From: Prochilodus magdalenae
Lineage: Eukaryota; Chordata; Actinopteri; Characiformes; Prochilodontidae
Length of the DNA: 64,000 nucleotides
Direction: 5' to 3'
NCBI GenBank assembly: GCA_024036415.1
Contig: JAMWET010001656.1
Span: forward strand, 389,501-453,500
This document shows positions 37,444 through 49,585 of this stretch, one piece after another (position 1 is the stretch's first letter; the number at the start of each line of letters is the position of its first letter). Made by a program: the position numbers and the translations under genes. A model generated the notes under the pieces. It saw nothing but the letters and a program-made list of their open reading frames with translations. It was not told the origin of the DNA and did no database searches.

Positions 37444-40010
37444 GAGCCTCAACTTCAGTCTTGAAAACTCTTTAAAAGTATATACCCTAACCCATGTTTT
37501 TTTCTTATGTAGTGTGTTTAAGTTGTTCAGTTTGTATAGAACTTGCAGTTGTAAGGGAAAATAGAAACCTCCAAATGTTAAGGACATCATCTATTGTAAA
37601 AGTACTCAGAAGTTGATGGAAAAGGCTTTTGCTACATTGTTGGCTCACAAATGTTTTGTATCGATAATTCTCCAGTAATTTTTCTATCAATACTTTCCTT
37701 TCATTTTTCCTTGCTTCCCTCTTTTCAGTCCAATCCTCACTATTGTCTGCACCTTGCACTTTTACAAATAGAATATCGAACCCCTTCCAAAGGCTCCATT
37801 TTGGCTCAAATGTGTTAGCGTGCCTCATGAGCAGAAGCACAAAGCCCTGAAACTGCAGTTAGTAGGGAGCTGAGTGGCGACAGAAATACAATGGCCGATA
37901 CGACCTTTCCACAGCAGCTCTGCAGTAACTCCACCATGTCTTGTCTTTGATAACACCATATAATGACACAGTTCACACAGATGAACATTGTCTGTTAAAA
38001 AATCTACTTTAAGCCGGGGAGACTAGAAGCTCATTTTAAAAAAATATATAAATGCTGCCATAGATTTCACGGTGGAGTCCAAAGCTGGAATGGGCCTTTT
38101 TTTTATACTCAGTCCTCCAGCTGGCATAAAAGTACACTTGGCCTGGTCGCCTTTTTTAACATGACGCTTTGTTACCCAAAACCTTTCTGTGTGCAGTTTC
38201 CTGTTTGGCAGTGGAACAAGGCAGGTCTTGTTGTCTGTCTGGTCTCCAAAAGCACTGTCCTGCTTTTCATTCCACTGAATGCTAGAGGAAAACCTGCAAA
38301 TTTGTTTGTCCTGGCTGGAGCTCTGTCCACAGAGTGCGGTTTGAAGTACATCCACAGAAAAAGCTTCAAAGCCATCTGGTTTTTCTATGGTTGTCATCAA
38401 CAGACAGTATAATAATATAATAGGAATCAAACTGTCCCCTTACTTTTTCTAGGTTATGGTGCTTTTCAAGCAAACCTAGCCAGGGTGCCACGCCATCCCA
38501 GTGAGAGAAGGAACAGAAATGGCTTTGCAGAACAAGAAAAAATACACTCTCATAACATGGATATATATTTTTTTCTGTCCTTCTTTCCTTTCTGTTTGTG
38601 GCCATTTAAAATCAAAGACAATAACACAAATAGCAGTCATAATTGGAATTAATTTAGTGAGAAGACCTATTCAGGTGACATGTGATTTAATTAAGGTCAG
38701 TTCACTTTAATTTATTTTGAATAGCACTTTTCGTAGAAGATTTAGTCACAAAGTAGATTATTTACTGTACAGTTGTATAAAATGTTTGAACACCTCTGGT
38801 CTTAAGGGTAGGAACTTAAAAGGCATTTTCTGTGCTAATAAACAATTGTGTTTTTTGAGTTAAGCATATTGGGAAAACATTTACATAATATCATTACACA
38901 TTTTTTTTGTAACATGTAGGAAACAAACAGTAATTGTTTTTCCAGGATAAGATATGTACTTATTTTTACATAGAAAATTAACAAAACAGGTTTTAACTAT
39001 TTACATATGAATGTAAAGTAGACAAAGACAATGACGTTTCGAAGTAGAAATGGGTAGATTTGTGTTTAAGTTTAACTTAAATAAAACTTACATCACATGA
39101 TATACGTAAGCTATGATGCATGAAGTATCCTAACCCTCTAGACACATGAGTAATATTTCTTGAGGTTTGAAAGCCTCTATGAGGAGTATTGTTTTCTGAG
39201 AGAAATGTCAGAGTTTATGCATATATTTTTCCCACATCTCAATGTCCTTTCACGATAATGTAGAGTCCAAAAGTCACAAAGTCAGCCTGACCTATTGGAA
39301 AGAAAGTACCTGGGATCTGGGTGTGTGTAGTCTCTATAATAAAAGAGGTCTGTCATCTGGTTCGCATCACATTTGTTCTTCACATCTCAAGAGGGCTGTC
39401 AGTTATAATGTGTTAATGCTCAGTCCCCAAGCACAAACTATTCTGTGCTTTTTGTAGTGTAATATTGATCTTTTCTTTTGAAGTCCCTGTTTGGTCTCCC
39501 TCCAAATGTAGTAATTGTATCCCACTGCCTATGCATGCACTCCTTTTGTGGAGCATGAAAGCACTGTTTTTTTGCAAGCAAGGTCTCTGATGTGGAATAT
39601 ATTTGATTACCAGTGTATGTATTGAAAATGAACGATTCTTTTGATGGAAAGGGGCAGATCAGAAGTTAGTGAGAGGTAGTGCAGTTAGCAGAAGTTGCTC
39701 CAAGTCTGAACTCTGTATTTTCTCCTGGCTGTTTTCTGTGCTTTTGGCTGAACAGAGTTCAAAAAGAAATCCCTCTTGGGCTTGTTTGTTTGTCTTGTTT
39801 GATCATTCTTCATCCTTTTTTCCTCTGTTCACTGTCTTCTCAGTCATGACAGCTAGCTGCTCCTGCTTGCCCTAAAATTGGCTCAGACAAAGTTCAGTGA
39901 ATTCATGCTGGATTTTTATTTGCTTCCAGGTCCATGTTGTTGCAAATGCAACTTATGGGCAAATAGTGCTAAAATACATATTTTGTATTACTATTCTATC
40001 ACTCATTTTG

Positions 40011-40013
<3 letters not shown>
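37444..40013. other. No gene recognised
   Basis: Contains minus-strand ORFs of 111 and 135 codons (37505-37840, 38023-38430) with no recognisable domain, start context or splice structure. Otherwise AT-rich and unique-looking. Confidence 0.35.
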
Positions 40014-40078
<65 letters not shown>

Positions 40079-40080
40079 GC
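40014..40080. repeat. (GT)n microsatellite
   Basis: About 30 GT units, degrading to GTGC at the end. Val/Cys ORFs here are artefacts. Confidence 0.97.
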
Positions 40081-41689
40081 GTTTGTGTTTGAGCATGTGT
40101 GTTGTTAATGGGTGTTTGCATATGGACATTTGATTGGCTAAATGAGAATGACCTGTCTAAGGCTCACATGTGCAGAGGCAAGACTGATCAGTGTCACTCA
40201 ATCCTTACATTAATGTAGTCTTTCAGATGACTTTCTTTCCGTTATTGCATGCACTACCAACACATTTTGTACTTTGTAGATATCATGCTACACAAAAAAG
40301 AGAAGGAACATCAGGAGGTATTGCACCACCAACAGCACCACAGTGATTACCCAAGTAATCACTAGTGGCTCCAAGTAACTAGCCAAAAATTACATTGATT
40401 TAATATGAAAACCTGTGAGCCAGCTAACTTTCAACAGCAATGCCCATGTAAAAAACGGCTATTAACAGCTGATGTAAGTTAACCGTGTTGACTAACAAGC
40501 AAGCTAACCCTGGCGTCTGTCATCTGTAGGTAAGCAGTCAGGTTGCTAGCAGCAATAAACATTAAACGGGTGGATTGATCAACCTATGAGCTTAATTTGT
40601 CTTCAAAAAAGTTCTTTAAAGTGACTGTTGTGCTTGTTCTTTTATGTGCCACAAGTCTTCCTGTTTTTTAGAAGCTGGGAGTTCATCTGAGTAATAGAAA
40701 GCAGTTCACTAAAGTGAAAACATCAGTTCTGTAGTATGGCCCATGTTTATGTCACTTTTGTGCTGATTTAACCTGGAAGCAAATCAGCAATGAATTGACA
40801 GTTTCATGCATGTATCATCTTCAATCTTGTGTTTATGTACTGTAATGTACTATAATCCAATTTATTAATCTCCAGTTATCTCCATGTTACTACGGCTGTG
40901 CTTCCTAAGATGGTGGAGGACTCACACAAATCCTATAATGCATAAGAGCTTTGATGCTCCATCACATCACTTTAAAGAGGCCATGTAAAAGCCTGACTAA
41001 ATCAGAACAACAGCTGTCATTTTTACCTCCTTGACTGTAGCACAAATACCACGGGCAGTACACGGGCCACCCGGGAGGGTTAAATGCACCTCTTCATCCA
41101 AGAGGAGAGTAGAATATTTGCTTTATTATTTCAGGGGCAACGAATATGCAATTATGACAGGTGTAAATGTTTTTCTCTACTTCCTGCACACTCTTGTGCT
41201 TTACAGTGTTTTTTGCTGATGTACTGATGTAATTGCTGGTGTAAGGTTTATTGACATCTGTGTATATGTGTAACTCTGAATATAAAAATATATTTTCTTT
41301 CGTTTGCCTTCAGCCTTTTCTATTTGCTCTCTTTGTCTTCTCTGCTTACCCTTTACATTTTGACCCCACCCAACAACCCCCAGAGACTCCCCCTTTCGGT
41401 AATGTATAGCAACTAGCGAATGACTATAATTAAGGGCCTGCCTGGACCTTTAAGGGTGATGATTACACTCGAAGAGGATGCCCGCCTCGTTGCCTGCGTG
41501 GGTGGCATTTCATGTACATCAATCCAGATGTTAGGGCTTTGTTCATGCAGCTAGTTTTCCTGATGATTGTCTTTACATGCTGCCGCAGATGCACAAGCTG
41601 TATGTGCTCAAAATGCATTTAAAATTAATATTCAGTTTACTGAAGCTGTATATAGTAATCCAAACCGCATATAGGACTGCTATTTGGGT
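40081..41689. other. No gene recognised
   Basis: No exon, repeat family or RNA gene supported before the LINE that follows. Confidence 0.35.
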
Positions 41690-43890
41690 ACTTGTAGTTC
41701 CAAGATGGCAGCGTGTGCACACACTGCGGATTCTCTCCCTCCCAGGTGCTTTCGTGTTTTTTGTCCTGCGAGTCTCAGTGTTTTTGTACGTCTTCGTTGT
41801 GTGTCCATCCATGTCTTGAAGCGCACATACAGCCACAAGGTCCTGCTTGATATCGGCAGAAACAAACTTTTAGAGTTTAACTCCAAACTTGGAGAGGAGC
41901 TGGGAGTCTGCAGTCTCCTCAAGAGACCGACACCACCACCGACCCCACTCCTGCATCTCACTCACAGCGGAGACGCCTTAAGCGGTGCAATAGGAAGCAG
42001 AAGAGGGGTAAGCGTGGAGGTGTATGAGCAAGGCTAGCATCTAGCCTACACAAGCCAGCCATCCCCACCAAGATACTGGACAATTGACTGGACAATAAAC
42101 TGGACTACATTCGCTTACTACGGTCAACTCCAAAGAAGACTATTGTGTTCAGGCTAACTTGGCTCATCTACAGCGTTCCAGAGTTCCATGCAGTGCAGAT
42201 CAAGCAGCTAACATGCTATCGGGCGGACAGAGCGCTCGCTGATCCAGGTAAGACCCGGGCTCTGTGTTTACATCAGTAATGCTTGGTGTCCTAAAACTGC
42301 TGTTGTCTCCAAATACTACTCACTGTTAGTGGAGATAATGGTTTTTCAAGTTGGTGTAGCTCAGTGGATGACAGCACTACCTGCCAGGGAGACACCACCA
42401 CATGTGGGAGGTGGGTGTTTGAATCCTGGTCTGGGTGAGTGTGCTGTGCTACACCAATAAAAGTCCTTGGGACTTCCACACTCTTAGACTTTCCACACTC
42501 TTGGACTGACACCCTCCCTGTGTAACTGGGTGCTGGATTCCCTGACTGGCAGACCACAGTCTGTGAGGACTGGAAACCACACCTCCCGCACACAGATTGT
42601 AAACACAGGAACACCTCAGGGCTGTGTTTAAAGTCCTATGTTGTATACGCTGTTCACCCATGACTGTGTTGCCTCTCACAGTGACACCACCATCATCAAA
42701 TTTGCTGATAATATCAGCCATGGGACTGATCACTGGGGGTGATGAACCTATAGGATGGAGGTGGCAAATCTGGTGGGATGGGGTCAGGTCAACAATCTCT
42801 CCTTAAATGTTGGCAAGACAAAGGAGATGATCGTAGACTATCGAAGATCAGCAGAGCAGCACAAACCACTGCTTATTCATCAGAGGGCAGTAGAGAGAGT
42901 GAGCACCTTCAAATTTCCTGGAGTAAGCATCACTGAAGATCTCACCTGGTTGCACAAAACAACACAACTGGTCAAAATGGCACAACAATGGCTGCATTTC
43001 CTGCGATGACTCAAGAAAACTGGCATGCCAGCCAGAATTCTCAGGAACTTCTAGGGTTTGCATAATTAAAAGTATTCTCACCAGCTCCAACACAGCCTGG
43101 TTTGGAAACTGCCCCGCAACGTGTGGTCAAGACACTCCAGTCCATCACAGGAACGGCCCTTTCACCACTAATGGACTTTTACCACTCCAGAGTCCTCAGG
43201 AGGGCCCATAAGATCATCAAGGACAAAGCTCATCCTCAACACAACCTTTTCACACTTCTCCCATCTTACAGACAATATAGGCGCATGAAATCAAGGACCA
43301 CCAGATCTACCCCCAGGCCATAAGAGCTCTGAAGACCTTGCTACCCCATGCTCCTCCACCAAAAGCATCTGGCCAGTCCTAAGTAGTCCATGCTCAGTTC
43401 TCTTACCTACGAGATCACCACCAGAACAGACGGCTTAACTGCACAGACTGACCACCAAAACATTAAAGACTGCTTAACTACACAGACTCCACTTTCTGCA
43501 CATGCCCTTGTGATTCAGTTTGTCACTTCTCTATAAGGACCCCTATTATTATGTATATACTGAATATGTACACTGTATGTATGATACATTTATACTTCAT
43601 TTGAATCTATAATTGGCTGCTATTGCACAGTTCTGTCATTTGCACTAATACCGCATACCGGATATTCTACTCCTGTACCTTTCAAACTTATATAGCATAT
43701 AGTGTACATTTTCTTAATTTATATACATACATATACATATATTAGTCTTTTCTTTCTTATTTAGTACTTAGTATTTATATTGTAATTGTTTAGTACTTGT
43801 AGCGAGTGCAGAGAAAGAATTTCATTGTACAGTGCAACTGCTTGTTTCTCTGTGCATATGACAATAAACGCTTGAATCTTGAATCTTGAC
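41690..43890 (+). mobile_element. CR1/L2-like LINE (LINE A), internally deleted
   Basis: Starts near TTCCAAGATGGCAGCGTG, a usual LINE 5' start. A basic stretch RRLKRCNRKQKRGKRGG lies near 41975. An endonuclease N-terminal part follows, DNKLDYIRLLRS and QIKQLTCYRADRALAD (42090-42245). After a SINE insertion the reverse transcriptase resumes with [20 protein letters not shown] sequence (about 42500-42620). The catalytic motif at 42701-42712 reads FADN instead of FADD. NNLSLNVGKTKEMIVDYRR follows at about 42790, and FKFPGVSITEDLTW at about 42910. The 3' end is ACAATAAACGCTTGAATCTT with a short TTGAATC repeat. Several frames are needed; it is dead. Confidence 0.88.
42351..42475 (+). mobile_element. 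tRNA-derived SINE inserted in LINE A
   Basis: A perfect A-box-like TAGCTCAGTGG (42357-42367) and a B-box-like TGTTTGAATCC (42416-42426), 48 bases apart, lie in GGTGTAGCTCAGTGGATGAC... sequence. The 3' part runs to AATAAAAGTCCTTGGGAC. LINE sequence resumes beyond it. Internal RNA polymerase III promoters are the family's usual expression signal. The exact 3' boundary is uncertain. Confidence 0.65.
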
Positions 43891-43928
43891 TTCTAACACT
43901 ACATTGGCCTACCTGTAATATGATTAAC

Positions 43929-43984
43929 CTTGTAAGTTGCTGTGGATAAGAGTGTCAGCTAAATGCCGTAAATGTAAATGTTTT
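43929..43984 (+). mobile_element. SINE/L2-type 3' tail
   Basis: CTTGTAAGTTGCTGTGGATA then AGAGTGTCAGCTAAATGC and a GTAAATGTAAATG tail. Same family tail as at 30297. It sits exactly between LINE A and LINE B. Confidence 0.65.
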
Positions 43985-45895
43985 TAAGTGCTGAACATTC
44001 TATTTACCGAGGGGAATATCAGCAGCAATGTCTGCTCAGCCAGAGAAGAGCTTACAAAGCCCTCCCCCACCTTGGCTCCTCTGACCACATCACTGTTATG
44101 CTAATGCCAGCTTACAGACCACTGGTTAAAGAAACCAAACCAGTTCTACAGCAGGTACAAGTGTGGCCGGATTGGTCCTCCGAGGCACTTCAGTACTGTT
44201 TTAGCACCCCAGACTGGAATATGTTTAAAGTGGATGCTACCCAAAACACCACAGATTTCCAGGAGTACACAGAAACTTTCTCCGCCTACATCACCATGTG
44301 CATTAATGATGTAACTGACCTCAGGACCATTACTGTTTAGGCTAATCAGAAGCCATGGCTAACTGGAGAGGTCCACAGACTCCTGAAGGCTAGAAATTCT
44401 GCCTTCACAGCAGGAGACCAGGCGGCCTGAGGACAGCTATGACCAGTGCTGTGGCATCAAAAAGGGTAAGAGGCAGTACTCCAGGAGGATGGCCCAATGG
44501 TTCAGTAATAGCAGAGGCACATGGAGCCTGTGGTGGGTAACATAAGCCATCATGGACTACAAACTCCTTCCACAGACAGCACCACCTCTTCTGAACGATC
44601 TGATTGACTTAATCCACCATAACCCCAGGCCCAAAGAAGGCGTCACCATCTTATTTCAAAGACTACTGTCTGGTTGCACTCACCTCAGTCTTTATGAAGT
44701 GCTTTGAACGGTTAGTCATGAAACACATCAGGTCTTCCCCCCCACCCCTCCCCGGACCCTATGTCAGATTGCTTTTCATCCCCCAACAGCTCATTTACAA
44801 ATTGGACAAGCTGGGATTCAGCACATCATTGTGCTGTTAGACCTCCTGACTGGAAGACCACAGGCAGTATGGTTTGGCAGTAACACATCCAGCACCACCA
44901 CACTGAACACGGGGTCCCCCCCAAGGATGTGTGTTGAGCCCCTTTCTGTTTACTCTGCTGACTCACAACTGCACACCGTCAAAGTCCTCCAACCTCTTTA
45001 TCAAGTTTGTGGACGACACAAATGTAGTGGGTCTCATCAGCAAGAACAATGAGACAAACTACAGGATCGAGTTGAGCTGCTTGGTGCAAACACAACAATC
45101 TCTCTCTGAACGCGGAGAAGCCGAAGGAGATTGTTGTCACAGTGAACCTCTCCTGGAGCAACAACACAGCATCACTGGCCAGGAAGGCTCATCAGTGGCT
45201 CATATAGAGGGGCTATCAAGAGCATCCTGATCAGCTATATCACTGTATGGTACAGTGCCTGCACAGAATTCTGCCACAGGACCCCTCAGTACACCAAGAG
45301 CAGCTGAGAAGATCATCGGCACCTCTCTCCCCTCCCTTCAGGACTTATACAGCTCCCGCCTCACGCATAAAGCCTTCTGCTTGGCAGAAAATCCTGCCCA
45401 CCCTCTACACAGCTTTTTCAGTCTGCTGCCAGCGAGGAGGAAGCTGTGGAGTCTAGGAGATAGGACCAGCAAACTGAGGGACAGCTCTCCTCACAAGGCT
45501 GTCAGGATGCTGAACTCATTCCCTGCTCTACCCACCCCCTTATGCCCTCTGCACACACACACAAACTCAGTACCCTGAACATCCCCCCCAACCCAATAAT
45601 ACCAAACTGTGAGTTTCTCAAGAACAGCTCGGCACTCATCACCTTAAAACAACCTTTTCAACCTGTACTGGCACTGTCGTACCCACTTTAATCCTCCATC
45701 TTACGTGTGCATGTCACTTTATCACCCTTATCGTCTTCAGTGTCAACAGTGTCTATACTCTTCTTCTTGTTTTAGTTGTAATTTATTTATCGTTAAATGT
45801 TTATGTGCTGCAACTTGGGTCAGAGAGTAACCCAGTTTCATTCCTCTGTATGTCTTGTACATTTTGAAGTATTGACAATAAAACTACTTGACTAG
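43985..45895 (+). mobile_element. CR1/L2-like LINE (LINE B), 5'-truncated and deleted
   Basis: Begins inside the endonuclease C-terminus: LPHLGSSDHITVMLMPAYRP at about 44070, then VQVWPDWSSEALQYCF and, after a stop, NQKPWLTGEVHRLLKARNSA at about 44350. RT-related parts follow: KCFERLVMKHI-like at about 44700, LTGRPQAVWFGSNTSSTTTL at about 44850, LLTHNCTPSKSSNLFIK, and the catalytic motif as FVDD at 45006-45017. The C-terminus reads AAEKIIGTSLPSLQDLYSSR (45300) and LFSLLPARRK-like sequence. Ends with a poly-A-signal-type ACAATAAAACTACTTGACT. Stops, deletions and frame changes show it is dead. Confidence 0.87.
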
Positions 45896-46029
45896 ACACA
45901 GGACATTCCCTACTGCCTACAGTCTTCCATTAACAAGGCAATAGAGGAAATGGTCAGTGAATGATTAAGGTTACTGAATTCCTGTTTCCAAAAAGAATTG
46001 ACGCTATAGAGTGATTCACCCCTCTGTCA

Positions 46030-46600
46030 GGACTGCATTGATAAGTAGTGTAACAATTTAGGACTAAAATAAAACACATTACATCGTGTCATTGAAAGAT
46101 TTAGAGAACTTGGAGAAATCTTTGTATGCAGAAGTATAAGGCCGAAAACGTATATCGGTTTGGTTGACCACCATCATCCGGCCCTCATGCGGCAAGGCAT
46201 TACAAACAGAAACAATTTTGTAGCGGAAATTGCAGCATGGACTCTGGAACACTACTGGAAAATCACTGTCACAATCACAGTTTGCTACGCCATCCACTAA
46301 TGCAAGTTAAAACACTATCACCCATAGAAGAAACCGAATATAAACAGAATCCAGAAATGCCACTGTCACAGATTTACTGATACTGTCCAACAAAAAAATA
46401 ACATGGTTTCATTTTGAAATATCATGAAAGCCACATCCTCCAAGCTAAGCTAAGGATCATCTGGCTTTGTTATCAGTGCATAGTTCTATGGACAGCATCT
46501 GTGATAGTATGAAGGTTCATTAGTGCACATGGCTTGGATGACATGCACATCTGTAAAGCCACCATTAAAATGTAATGTATCACTATAGCATGGCTCTGTA
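46030..46600 (+). mobile_element. Decayed Tc1/mariner element (old family)
   Basis: Collinear with the remnant at 6690-7670 and the fish consensus: GTCATTGAAAGATTTAGAGA, CTTGGAGAAATCT, AAGGCCGAAAACG, CCGGCCCTCATGCGGCAAGG, TTTTGTAGCGGAAATTGCAG, ATCCACTAATGCAAGTTAAA, AGCATCTGTGATAGTATGAA. No open frame. Confidence 0.6.
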
Positions 46601-47005
46601 ATAAGAGACTGGGAGCTAAACCAAAATCAAACTGAAACTATAAAAAACGAAAAATACAACAAAGCCAAATGGTTGAGAAGCTGAATCCTGTATCAACCAT
46701 GAATGAGAAAGCTGTTTACTCTTTTTTTTATTAAAGTGCTCAACATGTAATGCGGCACCACTCAAATATTACTGTATAAAACAATAACACACAATGTCAA
46801 TGAGTAGGAAGTCACTAGTTCTGAGATTTTAAATGGTATTTTTCTAGTGACTGCTGATGACTGCTGCCATTGTTAAACGAGGTGAAAAACAAAGTAAAGA
46901 GCAAACAATAACCCAAAATATTTTTTTATGTGAACAATTGTTTGAAAGCAGCAGGGGTGCAAACATTACAGACACATTTAATTGCACATCTGACTTTTAC
47001 TTCAT
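46601..47005. other. No gene recognised; end of the Tc1 remnant unclear
   Basis: GCTGAATCCTGTATCAACCA near 46680 may still be Tc1-related. The rest is AT-rich. Confidence 0.35.
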
Positions 47006-47510
47006 ACACCCATCGGCCACAACATTAAAACCACCTTCTTGTTTCTATACTCACTGTCCATTTTATGAGCCCCACCCACTATATAGAAGCACTTTGAAGT
47101 TCTATAATTACAGACTTTAGTCCATCTGTTTCTCTGTATACTTTATCCCCCTTTTATCCAGTTTCTGATATTCTGGACACAGAGCAGGTAAAATAGAGGT
47201 GGTGGATCATTCTCAACACTACAGTGACACTGATGTGGTTTCGATGTGTTGATGTGTTTTGTTGTGTTTTTGAGTCGATCAGACATTGCAGTGCTGCTGG
47301 AGTTCTGTCCACTCACTGTCCACGCTATTAGACACTACTACCTTCCCAGTCTACCTTGTAGATGTAAAGTCAGAGACGATAGCTCATCTGCTGCTGCTGA
47401 GTTTGTGTTGGTCATCCTCTAGTCTTTCATCAGTGGTCACAGAACACTGCCCATGGAATGCTGTAGGTTGGATCGTTTTGGTTGATGTACTATTCTCTTA
47501 AAAGCGTACC
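47006..47510. repeat. Dispersed fish repeat, well-preserved copy
   Basis: CATCGGCCACAACATTAAAA, ACTCACTGTCCATTTTATGA, GGTGGTGGATCATTCTCAAC, TAGATGTAAAGTCAGAGACG and TTCATCAGTGGTCACAGAAC form a repeat pattern I recognise as widespread in some fish genomes. Non-coding; class uncertain, possibly a non-autonomous DNA transposon. The related shorter copy is at 33878-34160. Confidence 0.5.
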
Positions 47511-47627
47511 TCTGGCTCTGTGTGTTGAGTTTCTGTAGATTTGGTCTGTTTTTGTCTTCACATTGTCTCACTCTACTATTCAATTGGTTTATATGGATAA
47601 AGTTTCGGTCAAGGTCTGGCTGTATTA

Positions 47628-47905
47628 AGATTTAAATCCCTTGTTGATCCCACAGTGGTGAAATTTAGTCTCCGCATTTAACCCATCCGTGAAGTGAAAC
47701 ACCACAAACACACTAGTGAACACACTAGGGGGCAGTGAGCACACTTACCCGGAGCGGTGGGCAGCCCTATCCACGGCACCCGGAGAGCAGTTAGGGGTTA
47801 GGTGCCTTGCTCAAGGTCACCTCAGTCGTTACTGTAGGCTCAGGGAATCGAACCGGCAACCCTCTGGTCACAAGGCTGGTTCCCTAACCTCCAGGTAACC
47901 TATTC
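47628..47905 (-). mobile_element. tRNA-derived SINE, minus strand
   Basis: On the minus strand a perfect B box GGTTCGATTCC (47844-47854) follows GGAGGTTAGGGAACCAGCCT-type head sequence. Downstream come CTTGAGCAAGGCACCTAACC and the body part GGATGGGTTAAATGCGGAGA. It is a common fish SINE pattern. The A box is degenerate. Confidence 0.65.
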
Positions 47906-48549
47906 AAGGTAAAATCATAGTTAAATAAAATCTGTTGTCGGAATCTCTTTGAGCCATTTCCTTACCTCCTCTGTTTGCACCATATTGATTTAGTGTACTG
48001 TGAGCTCACACAGTTATCATAACCTTTACCCTGCACAAGCATTGCAAAAAAAAATGCTCCTCAGGTAGGGCTTGCATTATTAAAGGTTTTTATGTTCTCC
48101 AGCTTCTGGGTTTAGTCTTCAGGGGACACCAATCAAGACAAACAACAAAAACGGAATACCTACCTCTTAGGCTGTATCCCAGTAGTAGTAAAATAATGTA
48201 ATAATGGATGCAAGTCCTAAGTAGACATTATGATACATCTACATTAAGACTGGTATTATGTATTGAAAGTTGATAGAAAGACTTTTCTAATTCTTTTGTT
48301 GGGTAAGCAAACATTCAAGTTTTTTTCAACCAATACTTGAATTGTTAACTTCTGTTAACTTCAGACAAGACAGAGTAAATCCTTCTTTCCCTTATTGTTT
48401 TGGTTTGTGACTGGTTATGCACGTGATTGCACAGAATGAAAAAAACAGTTTGAAACTGATTTTATTAAAGCAAAGAATATGAATCATTATTACTTATCCA
48501 ACTTTATGAAACCCATTTTATGTGATTCTTTGTGTTTGCTTTAACCTTA
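47906..48549. other. No gene recognised
   Basis: AT-rich unique-looking sequence. Confidence 0.4.
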
Positions 48550-48656
48550 AACTCACTCACTCACTCACTCACTAACTGACTCACTCACTCACTCACTCAC
48601 TCACTCACTCACTCACTCACTCACTCACTCACTCACTCACTCACTCACTCACTCAC
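48550..48656. repeat. (ACTC)n microsatellite
   Basis: About 26 units with one ACTAACTG interruption near 48572. Confidence 0.97.
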
Positions 48657-49237
48657 CTATTGGTGTGTCATGGATAAGGAGAACTCCAGCTTGTCAGCAG
48701 TAGTACCACTCTCTTCGGCCTCTTTCATCAGTGTGCAGGCACTTAAGCACTTCTTAGTTGCCAGCATGCCTTCTTTTCTACTCTCTTACCATATAATCTT
48801 ACATTTTTAAGTTGCACAATTATGTACATGCCATATTTGACAGGGTATCATGAATATTTTTACCTGTAAGAAGACTGGAGTGGGTTTTGCAAATGCAAGT
48901 GTTGAATTTTACAAGCACATACTCTGGTCATTTATTTATCAGATTGTATTTCATTCTTATATATCCTTATATATATACAGACATCTATTTAAAGCTTGCT
49001 GTTACGTGTGTTATGTTTTCTGCGCATGACAAATTTCTATACAGACACTGAGGAGTATAGCATTTAAAGCATAAGCATTTACCTATCATGCACAACTGCA
49101 AAGTGTTAAATATGCGCAATGAAATAGTATTTGATCACTATGTTACAGAATACACTCTATTTGCGAAGTATTCTTTTACATCATTATTTGTGTTTTGTAT
49201 AATGGCTGGTATGTGTTGCTTTTTTTTGTTTGTTTTG
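48657..49237. other. No gene recognised
   Basis: AT-rich. The ORF starting at 49088 is open only because it enters the TG array. Confidence 0.4.
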
Positions 49238-49346
49238 TCTGTCTGTGTGTGTGTGTGTCTGTGTGTGTGTCTGTGTCTGTGTGAGTGTGCGTGTGTCTGT
49301 GTCTGTGTGTGTGTGTGTGTGTGTGTCTGTGTCTGTGTGTGTGTCT

Positions 49347-49387
<41 letters not shown>

Positions 49388-49420
49388 TGTGTCTGTGTCC
49401 GTGTGTCTGTGTCTGTGTCT

Positions 49421-49452
<32 letters not shown>

Positions 49453-49474
49453 CTGTGTGTCTGTGTCTGTGTCT

Positions 49475-49543
<69 letters not shown>

Positions 49544-49544
49544 T

Positions 49545-49582
<38 letters not shown>
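49238..49582. repeat. Compound (TG)n/(CTGTGT)n array
   Basis: About 345 bp of alternating purine-pyrimidine TG with CTGTGT interruptions recurring in a semi-regular pattern. ORFs in all frames with Cys/Val or His/Thr repeats are artefacts. Confidence 0.97.

Positions 49583-49585
<3 letters not shown>

Noticed and set aside
37505..37840. 111-codon ORF on - with a charged KREARKNERKVLIEKLL stretch
   Set aside because: Looked helical, but no family match could be named and no neighbouring exon or promoter is visible.
38023..38430. 135-codon ORF on -
   Set aside because: No recognisable domain, and similar-length random ORFs occur elsewhere in the window. A protein search would settle it.
48550..48656. 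(ACTC)n run as a second copy of the large foldback element
   Set aside because: The sequences on both sides do not match the arms at 12175-13298.
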